From a virus: DNA of 40,674 nt. The notes beneath the pieces are model-generated. The model was not told the origin of the DNA. It did not search any database and was given only the letters and a program-made list of their open reading frames with translations. The DNA is taken from positions 1 through 40,674 of IMG/VR virus record IMGVR_UViG_3300049216_000030; one strand, written 5' to 3'. Position numbers and translations under genes: made by a program. Every line of letters begins with the position of its first letter. Position 1 is the stretch's first letter. This document shows, piece after piece, positions 32,720 through 40,034 of the stretch.

Positions 32720-33862
32720 TCAGGTGGTAGGGCATACCTGTCGATAGACGGTATACCAGTCTTTCCAACGGACATTGATATGGTCTTGTTGTATCCGAGT
32801 GTTGGCGAGTGTTGCGGAGTGTTGGCGAGTGTTGTGGTCGAGGGATGCTTCGAGTGCGTCTCGCCATTCGGTTGGCGTGGTGACGAGTTGGCCTTGTCCG
32901 TAGGTTTGGTAGCTGTCGATGCGGGTGGCGATGAACGGGATGTTCGAGGCGCTTGCTTCCATGCCTTTGAGCGCGCTTTTCGCCCGGTTGAAGGGCACGT
33001 CGTTGAGCGGGATGATTGCCACGTCGATGCCGTGCCAGATGGCTGGCCATCGTTCGATAGGTCTGGTGCGCCGTGTTTCGATCCGGTGTTTCGGGAGGTT
33101 GAGCAGGTCGCCTATGTGGGTCGACGCCGGGTCGTGGCCTCCGTGGATGAATCGGATCTTGGGGTGATCTTTGAGGAAGTGGCGCACTGCGTTGCCTACG
33201 GTCTCGAGGTCGCCTGAACGAAACCCGGTGTGACCGCACCAGCCGATCGCTTCGAGGTCGTCACGGATCGGTTGTGGTGTCCATTGGTCGAGGTCGATGG
33301 CGTTGCCGATGACGGTGATCGGCACACCAAGGTCGGCGAGGTGCTCGGCTAGGTATGGCGTCGACACGGTGATGTGGTCGCTGACGGCAAGGTTGGCGCG
33401 GTAGTACTCGGCGTTCCAGTCCTTGCGTCGGATCTCGTGGTAGGCGTTGTTGGCTCGGTCGACTGCCCAGAAGTGGTCGTCGACGTCTTGGATGACGACT
33501 TGGCCGGCTGATCGGGCTCGTAGGATTCGGCCGCGGTCTGCTTCGGCCATCCACCGTTGCAGGACGATGATGTCCCATCCGGTCTCGTCGCAGATGAGTT
33601 GGTCGGCGTTGTAGCGGTCTTGGTGCTTGACCGGGTAGAGGATCCCGGTTTTCGGGTCTGACCATGCGCCTGCGAACACCTCGGCGTGGATGTCGTCGCT
33701 GTAGCGGTTGAGACCGTCTGCTGGGAGCTGGCATCGGTAGTAACCGGCTCCGCCGATGCTTCGTGGTCGTTGCCCTGCTCGCTTGCTGAGAACAAGGCTG
33801 CCGAGCACGTCGGAGGTGCCGCGTTTGTCGGCAAAGTCGGGGGTGATGTAGGCGACTTTCAC
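32720..33862 (-). CDS. GT4-like glycosyltransferase
   Basis: 380 residues. The N-terminal half contains GGAGYYRCQLPADGLNRYSD and DIIVLQRWMAEADRGRILRA, followed by VVIQDVDDHFWAV. The second half has ITVIGNAIDLDQWTP, then AIGWCGHTGFRSGDLETVGN, then WHGIDVAIIPLNDVPFNRAK followed by SALKGMEASASNIPFIATRI. The last segment, with its nucleotide-sugar-binding glutamate, is the group-1 (GT-B fold) signature. Such enzymes are frequent in actinophages and may glycosylate virion proteins or host surface. The acceptor is unknown. The start overlaps the HTH gene stop as ATGA. A 10-bp motif, GAGTGTTGGC, recurs four times at 32798-32838 inside the gene. Confidence 0.8.
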   Translation of the reverse strand: MKVAYITPDFADKRGTSDVLGSLVLSKRAGQRPRSIGGAGYYRCQLPADGLNRYSDDIHAEVFAGAWSDPKTGILYPVKHQDRYNADQLICDETGWDIIVLQRWMAEADRGRILRARSAGQVVIQDVDDHFWAVDRANNAYHEIRRKDWNAEYYRANLAVSDHITVSTPYLAEHLADLGVPITVIGNAIDLDQWTPQPIRDDLEAIGWCGHTGFRSGDLETVGNAVRHFLKDHPKIRFIHGGHDPASTHIGDLLNLPKHRIETRRTRPIERWPAIWHGIDVAIIPLNDVPFNRAKSALKGMEASASNIPFIATRIDSYQTYGQGQLVTTPTEWRDALEASLDHNTRQHSATLANTRIQQDHINVRWKDWYTVYRQVCPTT

Positions 33863-34080
33863 CGTTGCTGCGTCCGTGGTGGGACGAATGGCCGGATGGT
33901 CGAGTTGGCGTGTTGTTGGTTGAGCCAGGCGACGACTGCTTCGGCGTCGTAGCGGACGTGTCGTCCGAGTTTGGTGAAGGGTGGTCCGGTGCCTTTGTGG
34001 CGCCAGTAGCGGAGTGTTTCGACGCTGATCTTGAGCTGGTGTGCCAGCTCGGCTGGTGTGAGTAGTTGGTTGGTGGTCAC
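33859..34080 (-). CDS. Excisionase-like helix-turn-helix protein
   Basis: 73 residues from a GTG. LLTPAELAHQLKISVETLRY followed by WRHKGTGPPFTKLGRHVRYD and a C-terminal AVVAWLNQQ is the winged-helix HTH_17 (AlpA/Xis) pattern found in phage excisionases and small regulators. It should bind DNA near its own gene or at the attachment site. The 526-base repeat-bearing region lies directly upstream. It is translationally coupled to the GT4-like gene by ATGA. Whether it is an excisionase or a transcription regulator cannot be decided here. Confidence 0.8.
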   Translation of the reverse strand: MTTNQLLTPAELAHQLKISVETLRYWRHKGTGPPFTKLGRHVRYDAEAVVAWLNQQHANSTIRPFVPPRTQQR

Positions 34081-34606
34081 CTGTTCCCGGCTTTCGGTCG
34101 CTTACGCTGGTTAGCGCTCGGGCGAGAGCGACCGGTTGTCACCCCCGTCTCAGGTCATGACGGGGGTGACATCGGGACTGGCGGTGAGGTCAGGGTGGTC
34201 GGCGTGGGCGTGGGCGTGGGCGTGGGCGCGGAGTGGCGAGGCGAGTCGGCGCGGCAGGGCGCGGCCCGGCGTGGTTAGTCGTCGCGGCAAGTCGGCGCGG
34301 GCTGGCGCGGTGCGGAATCGGCAAGGCACGGTGCGCCATGGCGTGGGTGGTCGGCGCGGCGAGGACAGCGCGAGCGCACGGCGCGAATAGGTTAGGCCTG
34401 GCTCGTCGGTCTGGCGCGGCGAGGCAGGGCCTGGAATGGCATGTCGGCGCGGCTAGGGCTGGCGAGGTGCGGGCTGTCGGCGCGGCAAGGCGGCATGGGA
34501 CGGGACGGATGGTCGGCGCGGGGCGGTGAGGGTCGGCGAGGCGCGGAGCGGGCCGGCGGGTCGCGTTGGGTACCGGGGATGACCCGGGTAAGGGTTACTG
34601 CTTGTG
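34081..34606. repeat. Non-coding block with decamer array and G-tracts
   Basis: No convincing gene is seen in this 526-base gap; open frames here encode only Arg/Ala/Gly-rich low-complexity sequence. The decamer GTCGGCGCGG occurs exactly at 34245, 34291, 34350, 34443, 34476 and 34512, with a near copy at 34410. Copies are all in the same orientation, 33-60 bases apart if the near copy is counted. A hexamer GGGCGT repeats at 34201-34231, giving four or more GGG tracts. A 13-bp inverted repeat lies at 34137-34171. Directly repeated, spaced elements resemble replication iterons or arrayed regulator sites. No function is established. Confidence 0.65.
34137..34171. promoter_or_regulatory. 13-bp perfect inverted repeat upstream of the HTH gene
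   Basis: TGTCACCCCCGTC (34137-34149) and its complement (34159-34171) flank a nine-base loop, 57 bases before the HTH start. The absence of a T-run makes an operator or mRNA leader structure as likely as a terminator. It would be a natural binding site for a dimeric regulator. Confidence 0.65.
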
Positions 34607-35338
34607 TTAGCGGAGTTTGTCCCATCCGATGAGCTCGAACTTGCCGTCTGATCTTGCACGGTCCGTGCCGAGCCCGATGTTCTCCAAGATCGACCAGATC
34701 CGACCCCACGCTTCTGGTGGCAAGAAGTCGTCCATGACCCGGATCGTGCAGGACAGTTTCGGTTTCTCGACGTAGTCGACAACGGTGATCGCGGAACGCG
34801 GGCCTTGCGGTGTCACGATGTGCTTGATCCGCTGCTCCGTACCTGACGGTTCGGACACGCCGAGCGGGATGTAGTTCTCCTCGACGAAGATCGTCTCCGC
34901 ACCGAATCGCAGCAACCCTTTGCGGACCAGATCGGCTTCCTTGCCTTCCTTGTTGACCTGTTTCGGCTTGCCGGGAAACGACGTGCCGGGATAGGCAACG
35001 TTCATGGCTTCCTTCAGGGCGGCCTTCATGCACCGGCCCTCGTAGACAAGCTGTCCGTCGACGGTCTTGAATCCTTGGCCTCCCTCAAACTTGCGGGCGA
35101 CCTCATCGACCAGCGTGTCGATGCTCGGGGTCTCATCGTTGACGGCCTTCATCTCCATAGCTGTTTCCCTCGTCAACTGGATCAGCTCTTGGTCGCCGAC
35201 ATCAAGCCGAGCCTTCAACCACTGCTTGATCGTGTCAGGGTTCTTCGGGATACCACCGATCATCTTGTCGACGACTTGGATCTCGGCTTGATACCGGGTA
35301 TACGTACCGGTGGTCTTGAACAGGTCTGCTGCGGTCAT
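34607..35338 (-). CDS. Unrecognised protein, possibly RAMP-like
   Basis: 243 residues. The N-terminus contains YQAEIQVVDKMIGGIPKNPD followed by TIKQWLKARLD. The middle has GQLVYEGRCMKAALKEAMNV followed by AYPG, then LLRFGAETIFVEENYIPLG. The end reads CTIRVMDDFLPPEAWGRIWS, ILENIGLGTDRARSDGKFEL and IGWDKL. The GGIPKNP opening is familiar from uncharacterised actinophage proteins. A hydrophobic strand, a basic helix that could be inserted in a Gly-rich turn, and a closing GLG-RARSDGKFE loop recall the order of elements in RAMP (Cas7/Csm3-type) proteins. This comparison is by eye only. The gene is coupled by ATGA to the coiled-coil gene upstream. Confidence 0.7.
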   Translation of the reverse strand: MTAADLFKTTGTYTRYQAEIQVVDKMIGGIPKNPDTIKQWLKARLDVGDQELIQLTRETAMEMKAVNDETPSIDTLVDEVARKFEGGQGFKTVDGQLVYEGRCMKAALKEAMNVAYPGTSFPGKPKQVNKEGKEADLVRKGLLRFGAETIFVEENYIPLGVSEPSGTEQRIKHIVTPQGPRSAITVVDYVEKPKLSCTIRVMDDFLPPEAWGRIWSILENIGLGTDRARSDGKFELIGWDKLR

Positions 35339-35760
35339 CGTTGTGTGCTCCTAGCGTGCTCGGCGATAGCGGGTTGGGCGGTAGCGAGTTCAAGGCGTCG
35401 TTTGGCGGAACGTTCTGCGGCGATCGCGTCATCGCGATCTTTCTGTGCCGCCAAGCGCAGTTTCTTCTCTTCGGCCAACGCGTCCTTGAGCGTGTCGATG
35501 TCGGCAAGTTCTCCGTAGACACGCTTGAGCGCCAGCTCGGATAGCCGGAGTCGGACTTCTTCTTCGTTCTGCTCCCGTACGACTCGCATCAGCTTCGTGA
35601 CCGCTACGTGGCCCCGAGTCCGAGCGTTGATGGAGATGACATCACCGTCAATAAACTTGATGGCGTTCGGTGTTCGGCTTCCGACGACGTTCTTGGCGTC
35701 CTCTAGCTCTTCGGCTGTCAGCATCCACAGTTCGATCGGGTCGTCTTTCCTGAATCTCAT
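35335..35760 (-). CDS. Hypothetical protein with C-terminal coiled coil
   Basis: 141 residues from the ATG at 35760, preceded by GAGGGAG; the longer frame to 35886 overlaps the epimerase gene. Residues 1-60 (RFRKDDPIELWMLTAEELED, AIKFIDGDVISINARTRGHV) form a small beta-containing domain. The rest is a long charged helix (RVVREQNEEEVRLRLSELAL, DTLKDALAEEKKLRLAAQKD). It is translated together with the next gene through an ATGA overlap, so the two products may act together. Confidence 0.65.
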   Translation of the reverse strand: MRFRKDDPIELWMLTAEELEDAKNVVGSRTPNAIKFIDGDVISINARTRGHVAVTKLMRVVREQNEEEVRLRLSELALKRVYGELADIDTLKDALAEEKKLRLAAQKDRDDAIAAERSAKRRLELATAQPAIAEHARSTQR

Positions 35761-35774
35761 GCTGCTCCCTCTTG

Positions 35775-36758
35775 TCATATGTCGCTGATGTTTTCTGTCA
35801 ACCATGCGATTGCTTCGGCGCTCGTCTCGAACCGAACGCCGCCTGCGGCCAGTTCGGCTTGCAGTTCCATCTCTTCGCGTTGCCACTGCAACGACCGTGA
35901 GATGCCCTCGTCCAACGTCACGTCAGGGACGTGCAGTTCCGACATGATCGTGACGTCCGCGACACGATGTTGCACCCCGGTCGGTTTGTCGACCAGATGT
36001 CGGATCTTCGGGGTGTAACCGACCGCTGCGCACACCATCGCGGCGAGCTGATCAAAAGTGGTTCCGATCCCGGTGCCAAGGTTGACCGGTCCCCAAAAGT
36101 CGGTGTTGATCGCTTTGAGCACGGCTTCCACCACATCGTCGATGTGGATGAAATCCCGGGTTTGTCGGCCGTCACCCCAAATCTCGAACGGGTCGTCACG
36201 TCGTAACGCCCGGGCGATGAAACTCGGGAACGGGTAGGCGAGGTCCTGGTCTTCGCCGTACCCGCTGAACGGTCTGAAGATGTGGCATTTCGGGGTGTCA
36301 CGGTTGGCAAGCTGGACGAGGTGCTCGCCGATGACCTTGGCCAGCCCGTAGGTGTTGTCAGCCATCTCAGCCGCGAACAGGTCCGTCTCACGAAGAAGGA
36401 TCGGTGGTCCGACGCCGTCCTGCAACGCCACCGGGTACGCGGCCGAGCTCGAGAAGTACACCATCCTTCCGGCGTGGACCGTTCCCCAACGAACGAACCA
36501 CGAGTCCAACGCCAGGTTCGTGGCGATCGACAACGGTGTCCCGTCGATCACGGAACGACCACCGACGATCGCCGCACAGTGAACAGCGAGGTCAACGTCG
36601 AACGTGTCGTTGCGGAACACGTCCAACGCGTCTTGTTGCTCCACGCCTAGCGCTTCGACAAGGTCGATCGCTTTCACGGCCCACCCGTCGTCAAGCAACG
36701 CCCGGGTGATGTGACTGCCGACGAAACCAGCGGCACCAGTGACAAGAGCGGTCCTCAC
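35775..36758 (-). CDS. NAD-dependent sugar epimerase/dehydratase (extended SDR)
   Basis: 327 residues from a GTG that overlaps the upstream stop as GTGA. VTGAAGFVGSH (7-16) is the NAD-binding glycine motif. YFSSSAAYP (Ser near 104) and NTYGLAKVIGEH (Tyr137, Lys141) supply the catalytic Ser-Tyr-Lys. FRPFSGYGEDQDLAYPFPSF and WGDGRQTRDFIHIDDVVEAV are classic for nucleotide-sugar epimerases and dehydratases such as GalE, RmlB or GDP-mannose enzymes. The exact reaction cannot be read. It is paired with a glycosyltransferase-like gene, suggesting that the phage both makes and transfers an unusual sugar. Confidence 0.87.
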   Translation of the reverse strand: MRTALVTGAAGFVGSHITRALLDDGWAVKAIDLVEALGVEQQDALDVFRNDTFDVDLAVHCAAIVGGRSVIDGTPLSIATNLALDSWFVRWGTVHAGRMVYFSSSAAYPVALQDGVGPPILLRETDLFAAEMADNTYGLAKVIGEHLVQLANRDTPKCHIFRPFSGYGEDQDLAYPFPSFIARALRRDDPFEIWGDGRQTRDFIHIDDVVEAVLKAINTDFWGPVNLGTGIGTTFDQLAAMVCAAVGYTPKIRHLVDKPTGVQHRVADVTIMSELHVPDVTLDEGISRSLQWQREEMELQAELAAGGVRFETSAEAIAWLTENISDI

Positions 36759-37447
36759 CGATGCACCGTCATGTCGTGACCTCGGGTCTCGATCGGACCG
36801 ATCGCTTCCGGCCAATGCCTAGCCACCACGTCCTTACGGACGTACGTTTCGTGACCGAGCAAGTGGTAAGCGTCGTGGTGCATGCACGGATCGTCGGTCA
36901 TCCCGGTGTCCAGATCCCACCGCCACCGGATCTTCGTGAACACGTCCCGACGCAACATCAGAAACGCTGCGGTGGCCATGTGCGACTCGACCGGGAACGG
37001 GTAACCGGGCACCGGCCTGCCGTGCAACCCGTAGGTGGACACTTCGCCACCGACGATCGGGTGGTCCAACTCAAGGAGTTTCGGGATGCAGTCCGCTGGT
37101 GGTTCGGTGTCCGCGGCGAGGAACAGCAGGTGCGACGCCCACGTCGACACGGCCTGGTCGGTGCAAAGGTTCTGACCGAACGTGATGTGCCGCACCCGGT
37201 TGTTCGTTGTCACCTCGGTGCGACCATCATCAAGGTGATACGTCCAGAACGTCCCACCGACCCGCTGTAGGCGGCCTAGGAGCGCTCCGAACGGTTCCAG
37301 GCCTCGTTGGTCCAGCTCTAGGGCTGCGAAGAACTGGACGGGCTCAGGCGAAGCCTCAGCCATGGTCTCAGCGTTACGGAGCCACGCCAACGACGTGTCG
37401 TCCTGGTCGCACACGTACGCCGCAAGGGTCGAAGCGACAAGGATCAT
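36755..37447 (-). CDS. Glycosyltransferase-like protein (GT-A fold)
   Basis: 230 residues from the ATG at 37447. VASTLAAYVCDQDD opens the fold. LLFLAADTEPPADCIPKLLE has a metal/nucleotide-binding Asp-x-Glu in the position of the DxD motif. GMTDDPCMHHDAYHLLGHET, with several His/Asp residues, and the preceding AAFLMLRRDVFTKIRWRWDL fit the acceptor half of small phage GT-A enzymes. The ATG shares a base with the upstream stop and the end overlaps the epimerase start. The two likely act in sequence on one sugar. The family assignment is by pattern only. Confidence 0.7.
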   Translation of the reverse strand: MILVASTLAAYVCDQDDTSLAWLRNAETMAEASPEPVQFFAALELDQRGLEPFGALLGRLQRVGGTFWTYHLDDGRTEVTTNNRVRHITFGQNLCTDQAVSTWASHLLFLAADTEPPADCIPKLLELDHPIVGGEVSTYGLHGRPVPGYPFPVESHMATAAFLMLRRDVFTKIRWRWDLDTGMTDDPCMHHDAYHLLGHETYVRKDVVARHWPEAIGPIETRGHDMTVHR

Positions 37448-37845
37448 CAGTCGGCAACCACTCGGACCACATCCCACTGTTCCTGCTGGCGGCCGATCCG
37501 GTACGTGCCGGCACCGACGCCGAGCGCGCCGTGCTCCTCGTGCAACAGGACCGCCTCACCACCGTCAGGGACGGTCAGCACACCAAGGTCGGGTGCACCG
37601 ACGGGCCCAGCAGTCCACGTCCCGTCGCCGATCAGCAGGTGGGTGTGACCACCGTTGCCGCGCAGCAACGGGATGCCTTCGCGGGGGATCGTGACGGGCT
37701 CACGGGTAGATTTCCCCGGCTTGGTCGGGGCGACGATGAGATCCCCTTGGGCTTGCGAGCGACCGGCGATGACCGGGAAGTCGATGTTGTCGGTGAGGTT
37801 GGTGGACATGTTGTGCTCTTCGAGAAGCGCATGGGTGGTGGTCAT
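37447..37845 (-). CDS. Hypothetical beta-rich protein
   Basis: 132 residues. AAAGG lies upstream of the ATG at 37845; an internal ATG at residue 13 (MSTNLTDNIDFPV) is an alternative start with a GAAGAG sequence before it. IPREGIPLLRGNGGHTHLLI, then GAPDLGVLTVPDGGEAVLLH, then EEHGALGVGAGTYRIGRQQE followed by QWDVVRVVAD alternates strands and turns like a small beta-barrel or cupin-like fold, with His residues in HTHLL and LHEEHGAL that could bind a metal. I do not recognise the family. Confidence 0.65.
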   Translation of the reverse strand: MTTTHALLEEHNMSTNLTDNIDFPVIAGRSQAQGDLIVAPTKPGKSTREPVTIPREGIPLLRGNGGHTHLLIGDGTWTAGPVGAPDLGVLTVPDGGEAVLLHEEHGALGVGAGTYRIGRQQEQWDVVRVVAD

Positions 37846-37900
37846 TGGTATTTGCCTTTCTTGTGGTGTGAGATTTTGGTGTGGAAGAACTTGCCGACGG

Positions 37901-39187
37901 TCAGCACCGACGGGCCAACCCTGCGTATTCTTTTCTGGTCATCCGGTACGACGCTGCGATAGCCGACACAGGATCGTCGTGCTTGGCATCAACGGTCAGT
38001 CCGAACCGACGGCGGGTGCCGTCACGGTCCACGCTGCCATTCGTGCACGTGACCAAGCGGACGGTGCCGTTGCGCGGGTTACCAGTGGGTGCGTTCATTC
38101 CGTCCGGAAGATCCCACAAGCGGAGCACCTGACCAGGGTTGCCCGGGTCATCACAGCAGCCGACCAGCCGCCACCCGCCTTCCTCAGCCAACCGGTCCCA
38201 GCCGTGCCGGTCCGCCATGACCCGACGGATCTCCTGGTTCGGCTCGGATAGGACCATCTCGGATGTGATCCGCTCCGGGTGCTCCACCACCACCGACGGG
38301 ACCCGGACACCGTGGATAGCCCACAGGTCGTAACCGTCGGGGTAAAGCACCGCTGGTCCGGTTTCGCAGTGAAGTCGATTGTCGGCGTCGCGCTCGATCA
38401 CCGTTGGTCGTTCCGTGAGGATCACAGCGCCTTCTAACGGCCAGCACCAACCGGAATCGGCAAGTCCGTCCATGCCGTCCAACCATCTGCTTTGCGCCTC
38501 GGTGAGCTGCACGCCGATCATGTGACCGAACTTGTACCAAGCGACCCATGGGATGTCGTGCTGGCCGTACATGGCATAGCGAAGCTGGTCCCCAAGCTGG
38601 TCCCCAAGCTGGCCCCGAAGCTGGCCCCAAAGCTGGTCCCCAAGCTGGTCCCGAAGCTGGTCCCCAAGCTGGTCCCCAAGCTGGTCCCGAAGCTGGCCCC
38701 AAAGCTGGTCCCCAAGCTGGTCCCCAAGCTGGCCCCCAAGCTGGCCCCCAAGCTGGTCCCCAAGCTGGCCCCCAAGCTGGCCCCAAAGCTGGCCCCAAAG
38801 CTGGCCCCCAAGCTGGTCCCAAAGCTGGCCCCAAAGCTGGCCCCCAAGCTGGTCCCGAAGCTGGCCCCAAAGCTGGCCCCCAAGCTGGTCCCCAAGCTGG
38901 CCCCAAAGCTGGCCCCCAAGCTGGCCCCCAAGCTGGCCCCGAAGCGTGCCGTTCTTGCCGAGCTCGGCAAGAACGGCACTGGCGAAGCACCCGCAGAGCG
39001 GGGAACCCATCCAGATGACGATTTCTGGTGGTTTGCGACCAGCGCCCTCGTACACCTTGCGGACTGCCGCCTCGATCGCAGGCCGGTCGCATGGTCCTGT
39101 TGCGAGCCCCCGGGCGAGCCATTCGTCGCGGAACTTCGGCAGGAGCGCTTGTTTTTCCGGGGTGAGTTCGGTGATGCGGGTTGTCAT
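37901..39187 (-). CDS. DUF6745-like protein with 30 tetrapeptide repeats
   Basis: 428 residues. Residues 1-82 (EKQALLPKFRDEWLARGLAT, AIEAAVRKVYEGAGRKPPEI, VIWMGSPL) and 203-428 (GVQLTEAQSRWLDGMDGLAD, VILTERPTVIERDADNRLHC followed by ETGPAVLYPDGYDLWAIHG) match a protein type I recall from actinobacteria as DUF6745, where a similar Q-L repeat may split the two halves. Residues 83-202 are thirty Q-L-x-[G/D] units in which x is only Gly, Trp or Arg. Such a repeat might form a regular beta-solenoid. The function of the family is not known. It lies in the early region beside sugar genes. Confidence 0.75.
   Translation of the reverse strand: MTTRITELTPEKQALLPKFRDEWLARGLATGPCDRPAIEAAVRKVYEGAGRKPPEIVIWMGSPLCGCFASAVLAELGKNGTLRGQLGGQLGGQLWGQLGDQLGGQLWGQLRDQLGGQLWGQLWDQLGGQLWGQLWGQLGGQLGDQLGGQLGGQLGDQLGDQLWGQLRDQLGDQLGDQLRDQLGDQLWGQLRGQLGDQLGDQLRYAMYGQHDIPWVAWYKFGHMIGVQLTEAQSRWLDGMDGLADSGWCWPLEGAVILTERPTVIERDADNRLHCETGPAVLYPDGYDLWAIHGVRVPSVVVEHPERITSEMVLSEPNQEIRRVMADRHGWDRLAEEGGWRLVGCCDDPGNPGQVLRLWDLPDGMNAPTGNPRNGTVRLVTCTNGSVDRDGTRRRFGLTVDAKHDDPVSAIAASYRMTRKEYAGLARRC
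38582..38941 (-). repeat. Thirty tandem 12-bp repeats
   Basis: The unit on the minus strand is CAGCTT followed by GGG, TGG or CGG and by GGC or GAC. Variation falls on only two bases of twelve. Thirty copies occupy 360 bases without interruption. The 12-base period keeps the frame, so copy number can change without breaking the gene, and it also keeps other frames open, which explains the long meaningless frames on both strands here. Confidence 0.93.
38946..38979. repeat. Perfect 34-bp palindrome
   Basis: GTGCCGTTCTTGCCGAG is followed at once by its exact reverse complement, with GAGCTC at the centre and no spacer. It lies four bases beyond the 12-bp array, inside the coding sequence (VLAELGKNGTL). 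As DNA it could form a cruciform; as mRNA, a very stable hairpin before the repeat. Confidence 0.93.
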
Positions 39188-39218
39188 TGGTTCTCCCGTT
39201 CGGTCGGGTGGGTGGTTT

Positions 39219-40034
39219 TCATGCGGTGCGTCGTTGGGGTGGGGCTGCGCCGAGGCCTGGTACGTCGGGGATCTTCACCCCAGGAAGGTTCTCGGTAGCC
39301 CAGTTCCGGCCGGCCATGAGCAGGTAGCGGGCTGAGCCGGGTTCGGTGTTCGTTTCGATGATCCGGCCGATCAGCTCGTCGATGATCTGGTCGGAGATCC
39401 ATTTCCGCAGGTGAGTGACGACGGTCGCGGTGCGGACGAGTTCGAGGCTGGTGCGGTTCCGTGGTCGCAGGGTGGCGTGGAAGCGGGTGGCGAGCTGGTT
39501 GCCGACGATGTCGAGTCCTGGGTCTGGTGCTTGCTTGGTCCCGTCCGGTGTTGGTTTCGGTTCCTGAGGCGTTACGCCGAAGGTCCCCTGACCTGACCTA
39601 ACCTGACCTAACCTAACCTGGGGAGAGTTTTTCGTGAGCGGTTCGTGAGTTTCTCCTGAGTCGTTCTCCGGGGGGGTGGAGAGTTCCTCCGAGCAGGTGT
39701 CCGGTGGTGGCGGAAGTGACGACAATGTTGGATGTTGCGGTTTCTGATGTTTGCTCCATTTTGGTATATAAATGTAGTCGCCACCGTTCACGTTGTACCG
39801 GCGGATCGACCCGATCGTCTCAAGTTGGTTCAACCACAACCGGACGTCGTCCTCCCTGACGTCAGGATCCCACGGGAACACCTCACCGAGGATCAACCTG
39901 GCGTTGTCAGGGAGCCGGCCTTCGTCGTCAGCGACAACCCACAACCCAGCGAAGAGCAGGCGGGCGTCACGAGACACCGTGCCCATCCTCTGTGACGAGA
40001 AGAACGTCGCTCGGAGCATCCTGGCTCTAGCCAT
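39219..40034 (-). CDS. Replication initiation-like protein
   Basis: 271 residues. The N-terminus (RARMLRATFFSSQRMGTVSR followed by DARLLFAGLWVVADDEGRLP) and RLWLNQLETIGSIRRYNVNG followed by GDYIYIPKW form the winged-helix domain found in phage replication initiators encoded beside helicase genes. A long polar linker follows (100-180). The C-terminus (FHATLRPRNRTSLELVRTAT, WISDQIIDELIGRIIETNTE, ARYLLMAGRNWATENL) resembles a DnaD-like helical domain. It should bind origin DNA and load the helicase encoded immediately upstream. The linker DNA contains the pentamer AGGTT/AGGTC repeated at 39587-39620. Confidence 0.8.
   Translation of the reverse strand: MARARMLRATFFSSQRMGTVSRDARLLFAGLWVVADDEGRLPDNARLILGEVFPWDPDVREDDVRLWLNQLETIGSIRRYNVNGGDYIYIPKWSKHQKPQHPTLSSLPPPPDTCSEELSTPPENDSGETHEPLTKNSPQVRLGQVRSGQGTFGVTPQEPKPTPDGTKQAPDPGLDIVGNQLATRFHATLRPRNRTSLELVRTATVVTHLRKWISDQIIDELIGRIIETNTEPGSARYLLMAGRNWATENLPGVKIPDVPGLGAAPPQRRTA

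Noticed and set aside
34233-34529. Plus-strand frame of 98 codons in the non-coding block
   Set aside because: Its product is Arg/Ala/Gly low-complexity sequence following the decamer repeat, with no ribosome-binding site.
34081-34606. A CRISPR array
   Set aside because: The repeated unit is only 10 bases, spacing is irregular, and no cas genes are present.
38492-39298. Long open frames on both strands across the 12-bp array, encoding K-L-[V/A]-P, A-G-P-[Q/E/K] and G-A-S-[L/F] repeats
   Set aside because: They are by-products of a 12-base repeat that lacks stops in most frames. Only the minus-strand frame has sensible, family-like sequence on both sides of the array and a good start.
39587-39620. 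Telomere-like CCTAA/CCTGA pentamer repeats
   Set aside because: They lie within the linker of the replication initiator gene and encode a simple V-R-L-G-Q-V-R-S-G-Q stretch. Their short extent and coding context give no support for a telomere or end structure.
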